Shown: positions 15,653-25,958, counted from the stretch's first letter. The stretch: 41,673 nt of DNA from Planctomycetaceae bacterium (GCA_020850695.1 JADZEF010000130.1:1-41673); one strand, 5' to 3'. Made by a program: numbers and translations. The notes: generated from the letters alone by a model not told the origin.

Positions 15653-16948
15653 ATGAAATGTAACTACGCCTGTGGTAGCGCCGAACACGGCATGGCACGA
15701 CGCCAGTTCCTGGGGACGATGGCTGGGCTGGGCGCGACCGGCCTCGGAGTCGTCGGCGGGCTCGGCGCGTTCACCCGGCCTGCGGTCGCCGATCAACTCG
15801 CGAAGCAGCAGAAGCGGGTCGTCGTCATCAACATGCACGGCGGACTCTCGCAACTCGAAAGCTGGGATCCGAAGCCGGGAACGACCACCGGCGGACCGTT
15901 CCGCGCCATCCCCACCAGCGTGCCCGGCATCCATATCTCCGAGTTGCTCCCGCACACCGCTAAGGTCATGCAGCACATGGCCCTCGTCCGCGGCATCAAC
16001 ACCAAGGAGAACGACCACGGCAAGGGGGCCTACATGATGCTCCACGGCCGCCGCGAGCAGCCCGGCATGGAGTATCCGCAGATCGGCGCGGTGATGGCCA
16101 AGGCGCTGGGAACCGACACCGGGCTTCCCGGCCACATCGTCATCACGCCGGGGGGCGGCGGCGGACGCGGCAACGATTCGGCCTACCTCGGCCCCAAGTA
16201 CAGCAGCATCGCCCTGGGCAACGGCAATCCCCCGCAGAACGTGGCTCGCCCCGGCGACATCACCGAAGCAGCCGAAGCGGCCCGGCAGGCATTCCGCAAG
16301 AAGGCCAACGACGCCTTCTCGGCCCGTCGCCGCACGGCCCTCACCGACGCCTATGTTTCGAGCTACGATCAGGCGACCGAACTGATGAAGCGTGGCGAAG
16401 TCTTCGACGTCTCGAAGGAGCCGGCCGCCGATCACGAACGGTACGGCAAGCACGACTTCGGCCGCCACTGCCTCCTCGCCCGGCGACTACTTGAAGCGGG
16501 CGTCACCTTCGTGCAGGTCTCGCACTCGAACTACGACACGCACAACGAGAACTTCGATTTCCACCTCGAGCAGGTCGGCGAGTTCGACAAGCCGTTCGCC
16601 ACGCTGGTCGAAGACCTCGCTCAGCGGGGCATGCTCGAAAGCACGATGTTCGTGGTCCTCTCGGAGTTCGGCCGCACTCCCAATATCAACATCTACTACG
16701 GCCGCGATCACTGGGGAACCGCGTGGAGCGTCTGCATGGGAGGCGGCAAGATCGCCCGCGGTGCGGTGTTGGGCAAGACGAACGAAACGGGCACCGCGGT
16801 CATCGATCACGAAGTCGACCACGCGAACCTGTTCCACACCTACCTGGCGGCGCTGGGCGTCGACTCGAGCGGCAATTTCGACATCGCCGGCCGCAAGATG
16901 CCAATGGCCGATCCGTCGTCGAAGGTGATCAAGGATCTGCTCACCTGA
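15653..16948 (+). CDS. DUF1501 family secreted protein
   Basis: 431 residues. An N-terminal ARRQFLGTMAGLGATGLG motif looks like a twin-arginine signal, followed by a hydrophobic stretch and AVADQ. DUF1501 features are INMHGGLSQLESWDPKPGT, KENDHGKGAYMMLHGR, ITPGGGGGRGND, FDVSKEPAADHERYGKHDFG, SHSNYDTHNENF, VVLSEFGRTPNINIYYGRDH, and the C-terminal DIAGRKMPMADPSSKVIKDL. It lies 115 nt after the DUF1549/DUF1553 gene, the usual planctomycete order, and is a paralogue of the truncated gene at the left edge. If the Tat signal is real, the protein folds before export, perhaps with a metal bound as in the related alkaline phosphatase superfamily; that is inference. Confidence 0.92.
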   Translation: MKCNYACGSAEHGMARRQFLGTMAGLGATGLGVVGGLGAFTRPAVADQLAKQQKRVVVINMHGGLSQLESWDPKPGTTTGGPFRAIPTSVPGIHISELLPHTAKVMQHMALVRGINTKENDHGKGAYMMLHGRREQPGMEYPQIGAVMAKALGTDTGLPGHIVITPGGGGGRGNDSAYLGPKYSSIALGNGNPPQNVARPGDITEAAEAARQAFRKKANDAFSARRRTALTDAYVSSYDQATELMKRGEVFDVSKEPAADHERYGKHDFGRHCLLARRLLEAGVTFVQVSHSNYDTHNENFDFHLEQVGEFDKPFATLVEDLAQRGMLESTMFVVLSEFGRTPNINIYYGRDHWGTAWSVCMGGGKIARGAVLGKTNETGTAVIDHEVDHANLFHTYLAALGVDSSGNFDIAGRKMPMADPSSKVIKDLLT

Positions 16949-16966
16949 GGACAGGAAACGCGTCTG

Positions 16967-17920
16967 ATGCGCACGGGCATCGATCCCACGGTCGACTACG
17001 CCTTCAAACGCGTCTTCTCGAAGGAGAATGAGGCGCTCCTCATCCATTTTCTGAATGCGATCCTCCAACCGGAGTCCTCACGCCAGATCGCCGGCATTGA
17101 TCTCATCACCACTGTCAACGACCGGCACACCGAGGACGACAAGCTGACGATCGTCGACCTGAAAGTCCGCGACACGGAAGGCCGCCGCATCATCATCGAG
17201 ATGCAACTGGCCGTCACCCGGGCCTTTCGCGAACGGATCCTCTACTACGGTTGCCGGGACTATGCGGGACAGCTTCACGACGGAGACGATTACTCGCTCC
17301 TGACCCCGACGATCGTGATCTGCATTGTCAGCCGTCAGCTGTTCCCGCAAGACAAGCCGCACCACTTCCGGTTCCGCCTCACGGCGGAAGGTTGCAGCGA
17401 GCCATTCACGGACCGATTGGAAATTCACACGATCGAGTTGGGCAAGTTCGCCGCAGAAGGCGACAAGCTTTGGACGCCACTGGACCAGTGGCTGTATTTT
17501 CTGAAGAATGGAGACGAGTTGGACGTCCGGAACCTTCCGCAAGGTCTGGCCGATCCTCAAGTCCGTCGGGCCGTGGAGGTGCTGGACATGATTTCGCAGA
17601 GCGAACTCGACCGCGAACGATACGAGCAGGAATTCAAGCGGCGGAAAGACATGCTCAATCGCGATAAGCTGCTTGTCGAGTACGAGAGTGAGGTCGCCCG
17701 CGCTGAAGGTCTGGAGAAGGGCCTGCAGGAAGGCCGCGAGAAGGGGCTTCAGGAAGGACGTCAGGAAGGCGAGTTGATCGGGCGGATCCGTATCCTCTGC
17801 CAGATTCTCGGAGATCCGGTTCCGTCCGTCGAAGGGTTGGCGTCGCTTTCGCTGGAAAAGCTCGCCGAGATGGCGGCCGACTGCCAGCGGCGGGCCCGCG
17901 AGCGTGGAATGCCCGTCTGA
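16967..17920 (+). CDS. Rpn-family PD-(D/E)XK nuclease / putative transposase
   Basis: 317 residues. The opening TGIDPTVDYAFKRVFSKENE and the nuclease core VDLKVRDTEGRRIIIEMQL (D64, E78, Q80) match the Rpn/PDDEXK_2 family, whose members include RecA-independent recombination-promoting nucleases and are often annotated as transposases. The C-terminal part is charged and ends with the repeated EKGLQEGREKGLQEGRQEGE segment, a typical tail of this family. It starts 18 nt after the DUF1501 stop, so it is probably translated from the same message, which is an odd partner for an exported-protein gene. I saw no terminal repeats, so it is unlikely to be an active mobile element. Confidence 0.88.
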   Translation: MRTGIDPTVDYAFKRVFSKENEALLIHFLNAILQPESSRQIAGIDLITTVNDRHTEDDKLTIVDLKVRDTEGRRIIIEMQLAVTRAFRERILYYGCRDYAGQLHDGDDYSLLTPTIVICIVSRQLFPQDKPHHFRFRLTAEGCSEPFTDRLEIHTIELGKFAAEGDKLWTPLDQWLYFLKNGDELDVRNLPQGLADPQVRRAVEVLDMISQSELDRERYEQEFKRRKDMLNRDKLLVEYESEVARAEGLEKGLQEGREKGLQEGRQEGELIGRIRILCQILGDPVPSVEGLASLSLEKLAEMAADCQRRARERGMPV

Positions 17921-17994
17921 CTTCTCGTTCTCTGCAAAGCGCACTCGACTTCCTGGCAAACATCGAGAACTCGACTCCGAACATCGGACCGCTC

Positions 17995-18987
17995 ATGCCC
18001 GACCCTCAGCCGGCCCAGTCCCACGTCGCCACGCAGTGGCCCCACGACGCTCCGCTCATCGCGTGCCGGTTCGAGCCGAAGGGCCGCTACGTCTTCTCGA
18101 CGTCCGAAGACGCCAAGATCGAACGCTGGCTCCTCGCCGACGGTAAGAAGACCGTACTCGCCGGGCATGAAAGCTGGGTCTGGTGTCTCGGCTTTTCGAA
18201 GGACGGCGAGACGCTCTACTCGGGCGGCGGCGAGGGGCGGCTGATCTCTTGGCCCGTCGCGGCGGATGATCCAAAGCCCGCCCGCACCATCGAAGCCCAT
18301 CAGGGATGGATCCGCTGCCTCGCGGTCAGCCCCGACGGCCAGTTCATTGCCACGGCGGGTAACGATCGCATCATCCGCCTCTGGAATGCGGCAGACGGCA
18401 CGAAGGTGAAGGAGTTCGCCGGGCACGAGGTTCCTGTTTACAGCATCCTCTGGCATCCGGGGGGGCAGTTTCTGCTCTCGGGCGACCTCCGAGGCGTCGT
18501 CAAGCAGTGGGATGTGCCCGGGGGGATGCTGGCGCGGACGTTCGACGCCAAGCTGCTTCACAACTACAACGGCGGCCAGGGAGTCGACTTCGGCGGCGTC
18601 CGCAGTATGGCCCTCAGCCCGGATGGAAGATTCTTGTGCTGCGGTGGGCTTTACAAGGCCGAGAACCCCCTCGGCGCGGTGCTCGAACCCCTCGTGTTGC
18701 GGTTCGAGTGGGACAGCCAGAAGCTTGTCCAGCAGCACATCACGGAAGGACTCAAGGGGCCGATCTGGCGAATCGTCTTTCTTCCGGACGGAACGCTGGT
18801 TGGCGCGTGCGGAGGCTCGGCCGGCCGGCATGTCCTCTTCTGGAAATCGGATTCCGCAAAGGAATTCCACCGGCTCGAGTTGCCGAACCTCCCGCGCGAC
18901 ATGGACCTCTCTTCCGACGGCATGCAGCTTGTCACCACCCATCATGACCGGAATCTGCGGATCAGCAGGTTGTCGCCGAAGACATAG
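17995..18987 (+). CDS. WD40 repeat protein
   Basis: 330 residues with at least six WD40-type repeats, at about 17-48, 57-88, 101-132, 143-173, 199-240 and 255-290. Examples are GHESWVWCLGFSKDGETLYS, HQGWIRCLAVSPDGQFIATA and NDRIIRLWNAADGTKVKEFA. The length suits one beta-propeller. There is no signal peptide, so it is probably cytoplasmic. WD40 proteins scaffold other proteins and are often encoded right after DUF1549/DUF1501 genes in planctomycetes. It is the last gene before the large inverted repeat at 19141-19249. Confidence 0.88.
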   Translation: MPDPQPAQSHVATQWPHDAPLIACRFEPKGRYVFSTSEDAKIERWLLADGKKTVLAGHESWVWCLGFSKDGETLYSGGGEGRLISWPVAADDPKPARTIEAHQGWIRCLAVSPDGQFIATAGNDRIIRLWNAADGTKVKEFAGHEVPVYSILWHPGGQFLLSGDLRGVVKQWDVPGGMLARTFDAKLLHNYNGGQGVDFGGVRSMALSPDGRFLCCGGLYKAENPLGAVLEPLVLRFEWDSQKLVQQHITEGLKGPIWRIVFLPDGTLVGACGGSAGRHVLFWKSDSAKEFHRLELPNLPRDMDLSSDGMQLVTTHHDRNLRISRLSPKT

Positions 18988-19140
18988 TGCGAGCAACCCA
19001 CTGTGGCGAGTGCTCTATCCGGTGCGCAAATCTTTCGGGCTGTCCTTGCAGATCGGGCGACCTGCACTGGCGGGGCAACGCTGCCTTCCATCGACCCGCC
19101 GGGATTCGTGATCGGCGGCACTCGAGCGCATGACCTTCGC

Positions 19141-19249
19141 GTTTTCCGGGTGGCCGGGTCTGACCGAAGGGAAGGCCCGGAATCCGCGTTCAAACCGGGC
19201 CTTCGCAAAGCCTCAGACCCGGCCACCCTTGGTTCTTTTTCCGGAAAAC
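19141..19249. repeat. Nested inverted repeat (about 109 nt) between converging genes
   Basis: Three stems are nested. The outer one pairs GTTTTCCGG (19141-19149) with CCGGAAAAC (19241-19249). The middle one pairs the 14 nt at 19150-19163 perfectly with 19213-19226 (core GGCCGGGTCTGA). The inner one pairs GAAGGCCCGG (19171-19180) with CCGGGCCTTC (19195-19204). A T-rich insertion (19228-19240) lies between the middle and outer stems on the right side. It sits between the WD40 gene (plus) and czcA-like gene (minus). It could be a bidirectional terminator, a structured RNA, or a small repeated element of MITE type. Confidence 0.75.
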
Positions 19250-19265
19250 CCGTCGGTAATGCGCC

Positions 19266-22200
19266 TTAATGTTCGTCATAGACTCCGTCCGCATCCGGGT
19301 CGAGCGGCAGCCCGCGTGAGAACCAGGGGTAGATTGCCGGGATGACAAGTGCGGTCAGCAATGTCGATGTCACCAGGCCGCCGATGACCACGCTTGCGAG
19401 CGGACGCTGGATTTCGGCGCCGTCTCCGTGCGAGAGGGCCATCGGCAGGAATCCCAGGCTGGCGACCAGGGCCGTCATCAAGATCGGCCGCAAGCGGATC
19501 TCGGCCGTTTTCTCGGCCGCGGTGCGGGGATCGATGCCGCGGCGGCGAATGTGCTCCGCCGCACTCACCCACACCAGTCCATTCAGCACGGCGACGCCGA
19601 ACAGAGCGATGAATCCGACGCCGGCCGAGATGCTGAAGGGCATCCCGCGGACCGCCAGTGCGAAGATCCCGCCCGACGCCGCCATGGGAACCGCCGAAAA
19701 AATCAACAGCGCCAGCCGCGGCGAGCCGAAGCTGGAATGCAGCAGGAGAAAGATCACCAGCAACACGATGGGCGTGATCATCACGAGCCGGCGGCTGGCG
19801 GTCTGCAGGTGTTCGAAGTCGCCCCCCCAGCGGATTTCATAACCCGTGGGAAGCGAGACTTTCTCGGACACGGCCCGGCGGGCCTCCTGCACGAAGCCCG
19901 CGACGTCCCGCCCGCGCACATTCGCCGCAACGTAGGTGCGGCGTCGATTGGCGTCGTGATCTATCGAAGGCGGGGAGTCCTCCGCGATCAGGTCCGCCAG
20001 TTCGCAGAGCGGGATCTGTCGCCCCGCGGCGTCGCGGATCGGAAGCTGTTCGAGCAGCGACACATTTTCGCGCCACGCCTGTGGGACCCGCACGATCATC
20101 GGATACCGCGCCCGTCCTTCGAACATCGTCCCCACCTGATAACCGCCGAGGGACGACACCGCCCGCATCACGATCGACGCATCGATGCCGTACTTCGCCA
20201 GTTGATCGGGCCGCGTCTGGATGCGAAGCGTCGGCAGGTTCGCCTGATAGTCGGCCTTCACGTCGACCGCGCCGGGAACCCCCTTCAGAACGCGCTCGAT
20301 CTCCTTCCCCTTCGCTCCAAGAGTGGCCAGGTCGTCGCCGTACAGCAGCACGGCCACATCCGACTTGACCCCCGCGACCAGTTCATCCACCCGCATTTCG
20401 ATCGGCTGCGTGAAGCCGAAAACGACCCCCGGAACCTTCTCGTGCAGTTCTTCCGACAGGGCCGCAATCAATTCATCGCGCGTGCGTCCGCTCGGCCAGT
20501 CGTGTTGCGGGTGAAGCAGCACCCACACATCGGTCTGATGAACTCCCATAACGTCGTTCGCGATCTCCGGCCGGCCCGTCTTGCAGAAGACTGTCCGCAC
20601 CTCGGCATACTCGCCGACGATCCGCTCGATCCGCGTCGACATCGTGATCGAGTCTTCCAGCGTCGCACTGGGAAGCCGCACCGCTTCGATCAGCATGTCC
20701 CCCTCTTCCAGTCGCGGCATGAACTCCGCCCCGAGGAACAGCGCGACCGGCAGCCCTGCGGCCAGGACTCCGACGGCGATCACCATCGTTTTCACCGGGT
20801 GAGCGATCGCCCGCATCACGACCGGCCGGTAGAACTTCTTGATCCACCGGATGAGAAACACATCCTTCTCGTCCATCACCTTCGGCAGCGCCAGCGAGGC
20901 CAGCGCCGGCATCAACGTCAGCGACAGGACGAGCGAGCCGGCCAGTGCGAACAACACGGTGAGCGCCATCGGCCGGAAGAGCTTCCCTTCCGTCCCCTGC
21001 AACATGAGGATGGGGACGTAGACAACGGAGATGATCAGCTCGCCAAACATCGTCGGCTTGCGGACCTCGATGGCCGCATCGCGGACCACTTCGAGATGGT
21101 CGCGCCGGCCATGGTTGAGCGAGATGCGGCGGATGCAGTTCTCCACCATGATGACCGAGCTGTCGACGATCAGTCCGAAGTCGATCGCTCCGAGACTCAT
21201 CAGGCTCGCCGTGATCCCGGTGAAATGCATCAGGTTCGTGGCGAACATCATCGACAGGGGAATGGCAAGGGCCACCACGACGCCCGCGCGGAAGCTGCCG
21301 AGCATGAACAGCAGCACGATGATGACGAGCGAGCCCCCTTCGAAGAGATTCTTGACGACGGTGCGCAGCGTGCGCCCGATGAGGGCGGCCCGGTCGTAAG
21401 TCACCTCCAGCCGCACTCCCTTCGGCAGCGTCGGTTCGATCTCGGCCAGGCGCTGCTTCGCCGCTTCGACCACGACGCGAGAGTTCTCTCCCATCAGCAT
21501 CATCACCAGGCCGGTCACCGCCTCGCCGCGGCCGTCGCGCGTCACCGCCCCCTGCCGCGTCATCGGCGCGATCACCACATCCGCCACGTCGCGGACCAGC
21601 AACGGCGATCCCTCGTCCCGGTGACGCACGACGACGTTCTCGATGTCCGCCGCGGAGGTCAGCAGAGACTGCCCGCGAATGAACCGCTGCTCTCCATGAT
21701 GGACGACATACCCGCCGCCGGCCGTGGCGTTGTTCTGCTCGAGACTGCGGAAGAGTTCCTCCAGCGAGACCTCGTCGCTCGCCATGCGGTCGGGGTCGGG
21801 GCGGATCTCGAACGTCTTGAAATGCCCGCCATGGACATTGACCTCGGTAACGCCTGCCACGGTTCGCAGCCGCGGCACGACATCCCAGTCGAGGATCGAA
21901 CGCAGTTCCATCGGCGTGCGTCCCTCTCCACGAACTTCGAACTGCAGGACTTCGCCGAGGGCGGTCGTGAGAGGGCCAAGACGCGGAGTGCCGTAGCCCT
22001 GCGGAATCTTCTCCGCCGCTTCGACGAGTCGTTCCGTCACCAGTTGCCGCGCCCGGTAGATATCGGTTCCCTCTTGAAACACGATGGTGACGAGGGACAA
22101 CCCCAGCCGCGAGATGCTTCGGATCTCTTCCAGCTTGGGAAGGCCTCCCATCGTCGATTCGACCGGATAGGTGACGTACCGCTCGACCTCGACAGGCGAC

Positions 22201-22367
22201 AGCGCTCCCGCATCGGTGACCACCTGGACCTGCACGTTGGTCATGTCGGGGACGGCATCGATCGGCAGGTGGATGGCGCAATAAAGCCCCCCCAGCGCCA
22301 TGAGACCGGTCAGAACCAACACGAGAAAGCGATTGGGCAGCGAAAACTCGATTAGCTTCGTCAGCAT
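19266..22367 (-). CDS. CzcA/CusA-type heavy-metal RND efflux pump
   Basis: 1033 residues from the ATG at 22367, the first with a proper N-terminus (MLTKLIEFSLPNRFLVLVL); the longer upstream frame is antisense noise. The protein is the inner-membrane proton/metal antiporter of a tripartite efflux system, with 12 membrane spans and two periplasmic loops. The segment AIDFGLIVDSSVIMVENCIRR contains D396, D402 and E409, the charged triad at the same spacing as in CzcA-type (divalent cation) pumps. The C-terminal MALSHGDGAEIQRPLASVVI motif is also typical. It lies 50 nt downstream of the adaptor gene. No outer-membrane factor (CzcC) is encoded in the window. The metal is probably Zn/Co/Cd or Ni rather than Cu/Ag, judged from that triad. 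Confidence 0.92.
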   Translation of the reverse strand: MLTKLIEFSLPNRFLVLVLTGLMALGGLYCAIHLPIDAVPDMTNVQVQVVTDAGALSPVEVERYVTYPVESTMGGLPKLEEIRSISRLGLSLVTIVFQEGTDIYRARQLVTERLVEAAEKIPQGYGTPRLGPLTTALGEVLQFEVRGEGRTPMELRSILDWDVVPRLRTVAGVTEVNVHGGHFKTFEIRPDPDRMASDEVSLEELFRSLEQNNATAGGGYVVHHGEQRFIRGQSLLTSAADIENVVVRHRDEGSPLLVRDVADVVIAPMTRQGAVTRDGRGEAVTGLVMMLMGENSRVVVEAAKQRLAEIEPTLPKGVRLEVTYDRAALIGRTLRTVVKNLFEGGSLVIIVLLFMLGSFRAGVVVALAIPLSMMFATNLMHFTGITASLMSLGAIDFGLIVDSSVIMVENCIRRISLNHGRRDHLEVVRDAAIEVRKPTMFGELIISVVYVPILMLQGTEGKLFRPMALTVLFALAGSLVLSLTLMPALASLALPKVMDEKDVFLIRWIKKFYRPVVMRAIAHPVKTMVIAVGVLAAGLPVALFLGAEFMPRLEEGDMLIEAVRLPSATLEDSITMSTRIERIVGEYAEVRTVFCKTGRPEIANDVMGVHQTDVWVLLHPQHDWPSGRTRDELIAALSEELHEKVPGVVFGFTQPIEMRVDELVAGVKSDVAVLLYGDDLATLGAKGKEIERVLKGVPGAVDVKADYQANLPTLRIQTRPDQLAKYGIDASIVMRAVSSLGGYQVGTMFEGRARYPMIVRVPQAWRENVSLLEQLPIRDAAGRQIPLCELADLIAEDSPPSIDHDANRRRTYVAANVRGRDVAGFVQEARRAVSEKVSLPTGYEIRWGGDFEHLQTASRRLVMITPIVLLVIFLLLHSSFGSPRLALLIFSAVPMAASGGIFALAVRGMPFSISAGVGFIALFGVAVLNGLVWVSAAEHIRRRGIDPRTAAEKTAEIRLRPILMTALVASLGFLPMALSHGDGAEIQRPLASVVIGGLVTSTLLTALVIPAIYPWFSRGLPLDPDADGVYDEH

Positions 22368-22417
22368 GGCGGAATCCTGGAAACAGTGAGGAGGGATGAT
22401 TCGTCGAGACCGTCGAC

Positions 22418-23896
22418 CTATTCCTCGGCTTCCAGCAAAAGCTCGGACTTCAGCACGAACACACCTTCCACGACCACCTTGTCTCCAGGTGCGACTCCCG
22501 TTTTCACTTCCGTCCATTCCTCGGATTGACGCCCCACCTCGACCGGCGTGCTGCGATACCTTCCAGGTTCCGTTTCGACAAAGACGCATTTCTGGCCGTC
22601 CCGTTCGAACAGCGCTGCGGTGCGGACGGCCGGCACGTCGGCAGCGTCCTGAGCGCTGGCCTCGGGAACGGAGACGCGGGCGAACATTCCCGGACGCAGC
22701 TCTCGCCGCGAGTTATCGATCGAGGCGACGAGCGGCAGGGTATGCGTCATTTCCCCCACCACGCGTCCGATATAATGCACCGTGGCCGAAAAGCGGCGAT
22801 TGCCGAGTGCCGGGATCTGCACCTGAATTTCGCCCCCGGGACGCAGGCTGACCACATTCCAATCCCGCTCGCGGATGTCGGCGGCCACCCACAGCCGCGA
22901 GCTGTCGGCGACGACGAACAAGTCCGCTCCCGCTGCAATCCGCTCGGCCGCCGCGATGCGACGCTCCTCCACGGTTCCTGCAATCGGGGCCCGGATTTCG
23001 AGAATCGACAGCGAGTCGCCGTCGGATTTCGTTTCGACCTCTTTGCGACCGATGAGGGTCCCCAGGTGGCTCTCCGCGATCTGCAGACGACGCAGGGCGT
23101 CATCCGCGGCCGTCTCGGACGTGGTGCTGTTCTGACGGGCGTCGAAGACCGCCTGCTCGCACGCCGCACGGAACGCGGACTCGGCAACCTGGCGATTGCT
23201 GGTTCGCTCGCGCACCGTGCGCCCTTCCGCGATTCCCTGCTCGGCGAGCGACTGAAGCTGCTTCGACAGCGTCTCGGCCAGTAACAGGCGGGAATAGGCC
23301 GAGATCACCTTTTCGCGATAATCGCCGAGCGTCTTCCGATCGACGGACTGCTCCACTGAAGTCAGCGGGGGGCGGTTCTTGAGCAGTCCCACAAGATCCT
23401 CGACATTCGTGGCCACCTGCGATTCCCATTCCGCCCGCCGCGATGCGATTTCCCATTCCGCCTTCCGCCGCATGACGTCGGCCCGTGCGGTGCCCACTGC
23501 GGGCGAATTGATGACTGCCAGCACGGCGCCTTGCTGCACGGCGTCTCCCGGCTTGACCAGCACCTCGCGCACCACCCCGTCGACTGGAAACCGCACCGTG
23601 ACGTGCCGCGCCTCGTCGTAAGCGATCCGGCCCGAGACGACACGGTGATTCACCAAGGGACGCCGTTCGCAGGGCTCGATCTTGAGCCCCGCGGCGGACA
23701 TCTTCGCTGGGCTGAGAACGACTTCCTGCTTCGGTTCGTCCGGGTCTGACGCGGCGCCGGAGCCTTTCGATGGCGGACCTTCCGACAGGGCCCACCACAA
23801 TGCGACCAGAACGGTCGCGGCGCCGACGACGAGGAGAATCGTCGGACGGGAAGCCAGGCGAAAGGATCGGATAGGAGGTTGGGTCACGACGGACAT
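22418..23896 (-). CDS. CzcB-type RND periplasmic adaptor (membrane fusion protein)
   Basis: 492 residues. An N-terminal membrane anchor (TILLVVGAATVLVALWWAL) is followed by the barrel-sandwich half FPVDGVVREVLVKPGDAVQQ, a long helical hairpin (about 150-290), the second lipoyl-type half IRAPIAGTVEERRIAAAERI, a beta-barrel with LRPGGEIQVQIPALGNRRFS, and a membrane-proximal end VKTGVAPGDKVVVEGVFVLK. It links the CzcA-type pump encoded just downstream to an outer-membrane channel encoded elsewhere. There is no His-rich metal-binding N-terminus in this protein, but the small gene upstream is His-rich. Confidence 0.92.
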   Translation of the reverse strand: MSVVTQPPIRSFRLASRPTILLVVGAATVLVALWWALSEGPPSKGSGAASDPDEPKQEVVLSPAKMSAAGLKIEPCERRPLVNHRVVSGRIAYDEARHVTVRFPVDGVVREVLVKPGDAVQQGAVLAVINSPAVGTARADVMRRKAEWEIASRRAEWESQVATNVEDLVGLLKNRPPLTSVEQSVDRKTLGDYREKVISAYSRLLLAETLSKQLQSLAEQGIAEGRTVRERTSNRQVAESAFRAACEQAVFDARQNSTTSETAADDALRRLQIAESHLGTLIGRKEVETKSDGDSLSILEIRAPIAGTVEERRIAAAERIAAGADLFVVADSSRLWVAADIRERDWNVVSLRPGGEIQVQIPALGNRRFSATVHYIGRVVGEMTHTLPLVASIDNSRRELRPGMFARVSVPEASAQDAADVPAVRTAALFERDGQKCVFVETEPGRYRSTPVEVGRQSEEWTEVKTGVAPGDKVVVEGVFVLKSELLLEAEE

Positions 23897-24143
23897 GGAA
23901 ATCTCTGCTTCTGGAGAGAATGAGCTTCATGGAGACAGTCCGGAGGCCCGTCGCGTCATCAGCGCGAGGAATGGCCATGGTCGACCACAGAGGCCAGACC
24001 GCGACGGACTGTGAATCGCGGAACACCTGGCGATTGGCGCGCCGCGGGGCGTCAGGGCCCATGCGGACGATGCGGGTTCCAGCAGGCGTCGAGGGGGCGT
24101 ATTTATGGCGAGCAGCGGCGGCGCGAAGTCCGCCCCACATCAG

Positions 24144-24662
24144 TCAGCAGCGCGCGACGCAGACCAGCACGTTGATCGTGGTGGAATCCACGAAGGTGGT
24201 CAAGAAACTTCCCACGGTCGGACGCTTCTGGCCGTGGGATACCTGAAAGGCAAGGGGCTCGGGGCCAGACAGAAGTCGCTCGAACTCCAGGCCTGCCGCC
24301 AGACTCAATTCCAGCCGCGTTTCTGCGACGGCAGTGCGGTCGAGGCAACTCGCGCCGTTCTTCGGCTTGACCGGCGAATCCTCGTCTTCCGTCGAGGATC
24401 CCAGAAGTTCGTCAGGCAAGCCGAAATGAACATGCCATCCCAACTGGAGGCCGGGATGTCTCAAAGCATCTCCGTGATACCGTGTGAGATGCTGCTGGAA
24501 CCCCGAGTTCCCTCTTGCATCCTCCGCCCGAAGCGAATGGTAATGAACAAGGGGGATGGGAGCCTGCCACATCGAAAGGATCAGCAGGACGTGCAGGAAA
24601 CCCTGCAGTCGAGTGCCCCTCGGAATGTGGCGGCGTGCATTCATCGAACACCGTGGATCCAT
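24144..24662 (-). CDS. Hypothetical secreted His-rich small protein upstream of the efflux genes
   Basis: 172 residues, or 166 from a second ATG at 24644; neither start has a good ribosome binding site. A hydrophobic run (LQGFLHVLLILSMWQAPIPL) resembles a signal peptide or anchor. Residues 40-79 hold seven histidines, including HYH and HVH, which could bind a metal. The rest (about 85-172) has no recognised motif. It lies 247 nt upstream of the CzcB-type gene on the same strand and has a promoter candidate of its own, so a periplasmic metal-sensing or metal-buffering role is plausible. I do not recognise the family. Confidence 0.6.
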   Translation of the reverse strand: MDPRCSMNARRHIPRGTRLQGFLHVLLILSMWQAPIPLVHYHSLRAEDARGNSGFQQHLTRYHGDALRHPGLQLGWHVHFGLPDELLGSSTEDEDSPVKPKNGASCLDRTAVAETRLELSLAAGLEFERLLSGPEPLAFQVSHGQKRPTVGSFLTTFVDSTTINVLVCVARC

Positions 24663-24676
24663 GAATTGACAACGCC

Positions 24677-24705
24677 AGTATAGGCTTCGCGCGGGGGCAG
24701 GTCCA
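24677..24705 (-). promoter_or_regulatory. Promoter candidate for the His-rich gene and efflux operon
   Basis: On the minus strand TGGACC (24705-24700, four of six to TTGACA) is followed after exactly 17 nt by TATACT (24682-24677, five of six to TATAAT). The -10 box ends about 14 nt before the ATG at 24662, so the leader would be very short and would explain the missing ribosome binding site. I saw no MerR-type dyad between the boxes. Confidence 0.35.
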
Positions 24706-24821
24706 GAATTTCCCTATCGGAATGAGCGGGAAAGGGGGAAGGCTCGAAGTTCGTTCCGTTCGGGCATCCACGCGGACCGTCGATGACGACGCGGCTCGAT
24801 GGTCGAATTCTGGCAGAACCT

Positions 24822-25958
<1,137 letters not shown>

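Noticed and set aside
16967-17920. Active insertion sequence
   Set aside because: The Rpn-family gene is often called a transposase, but I found no terminal inverted repeats or target duplication around it.
19428-22355. A 975-codon open frame on the plus strand
   Set aside because: It is the antisense shadow of the CzcA-type pump; the translation is His/Arg/Asp-rich with no domain.
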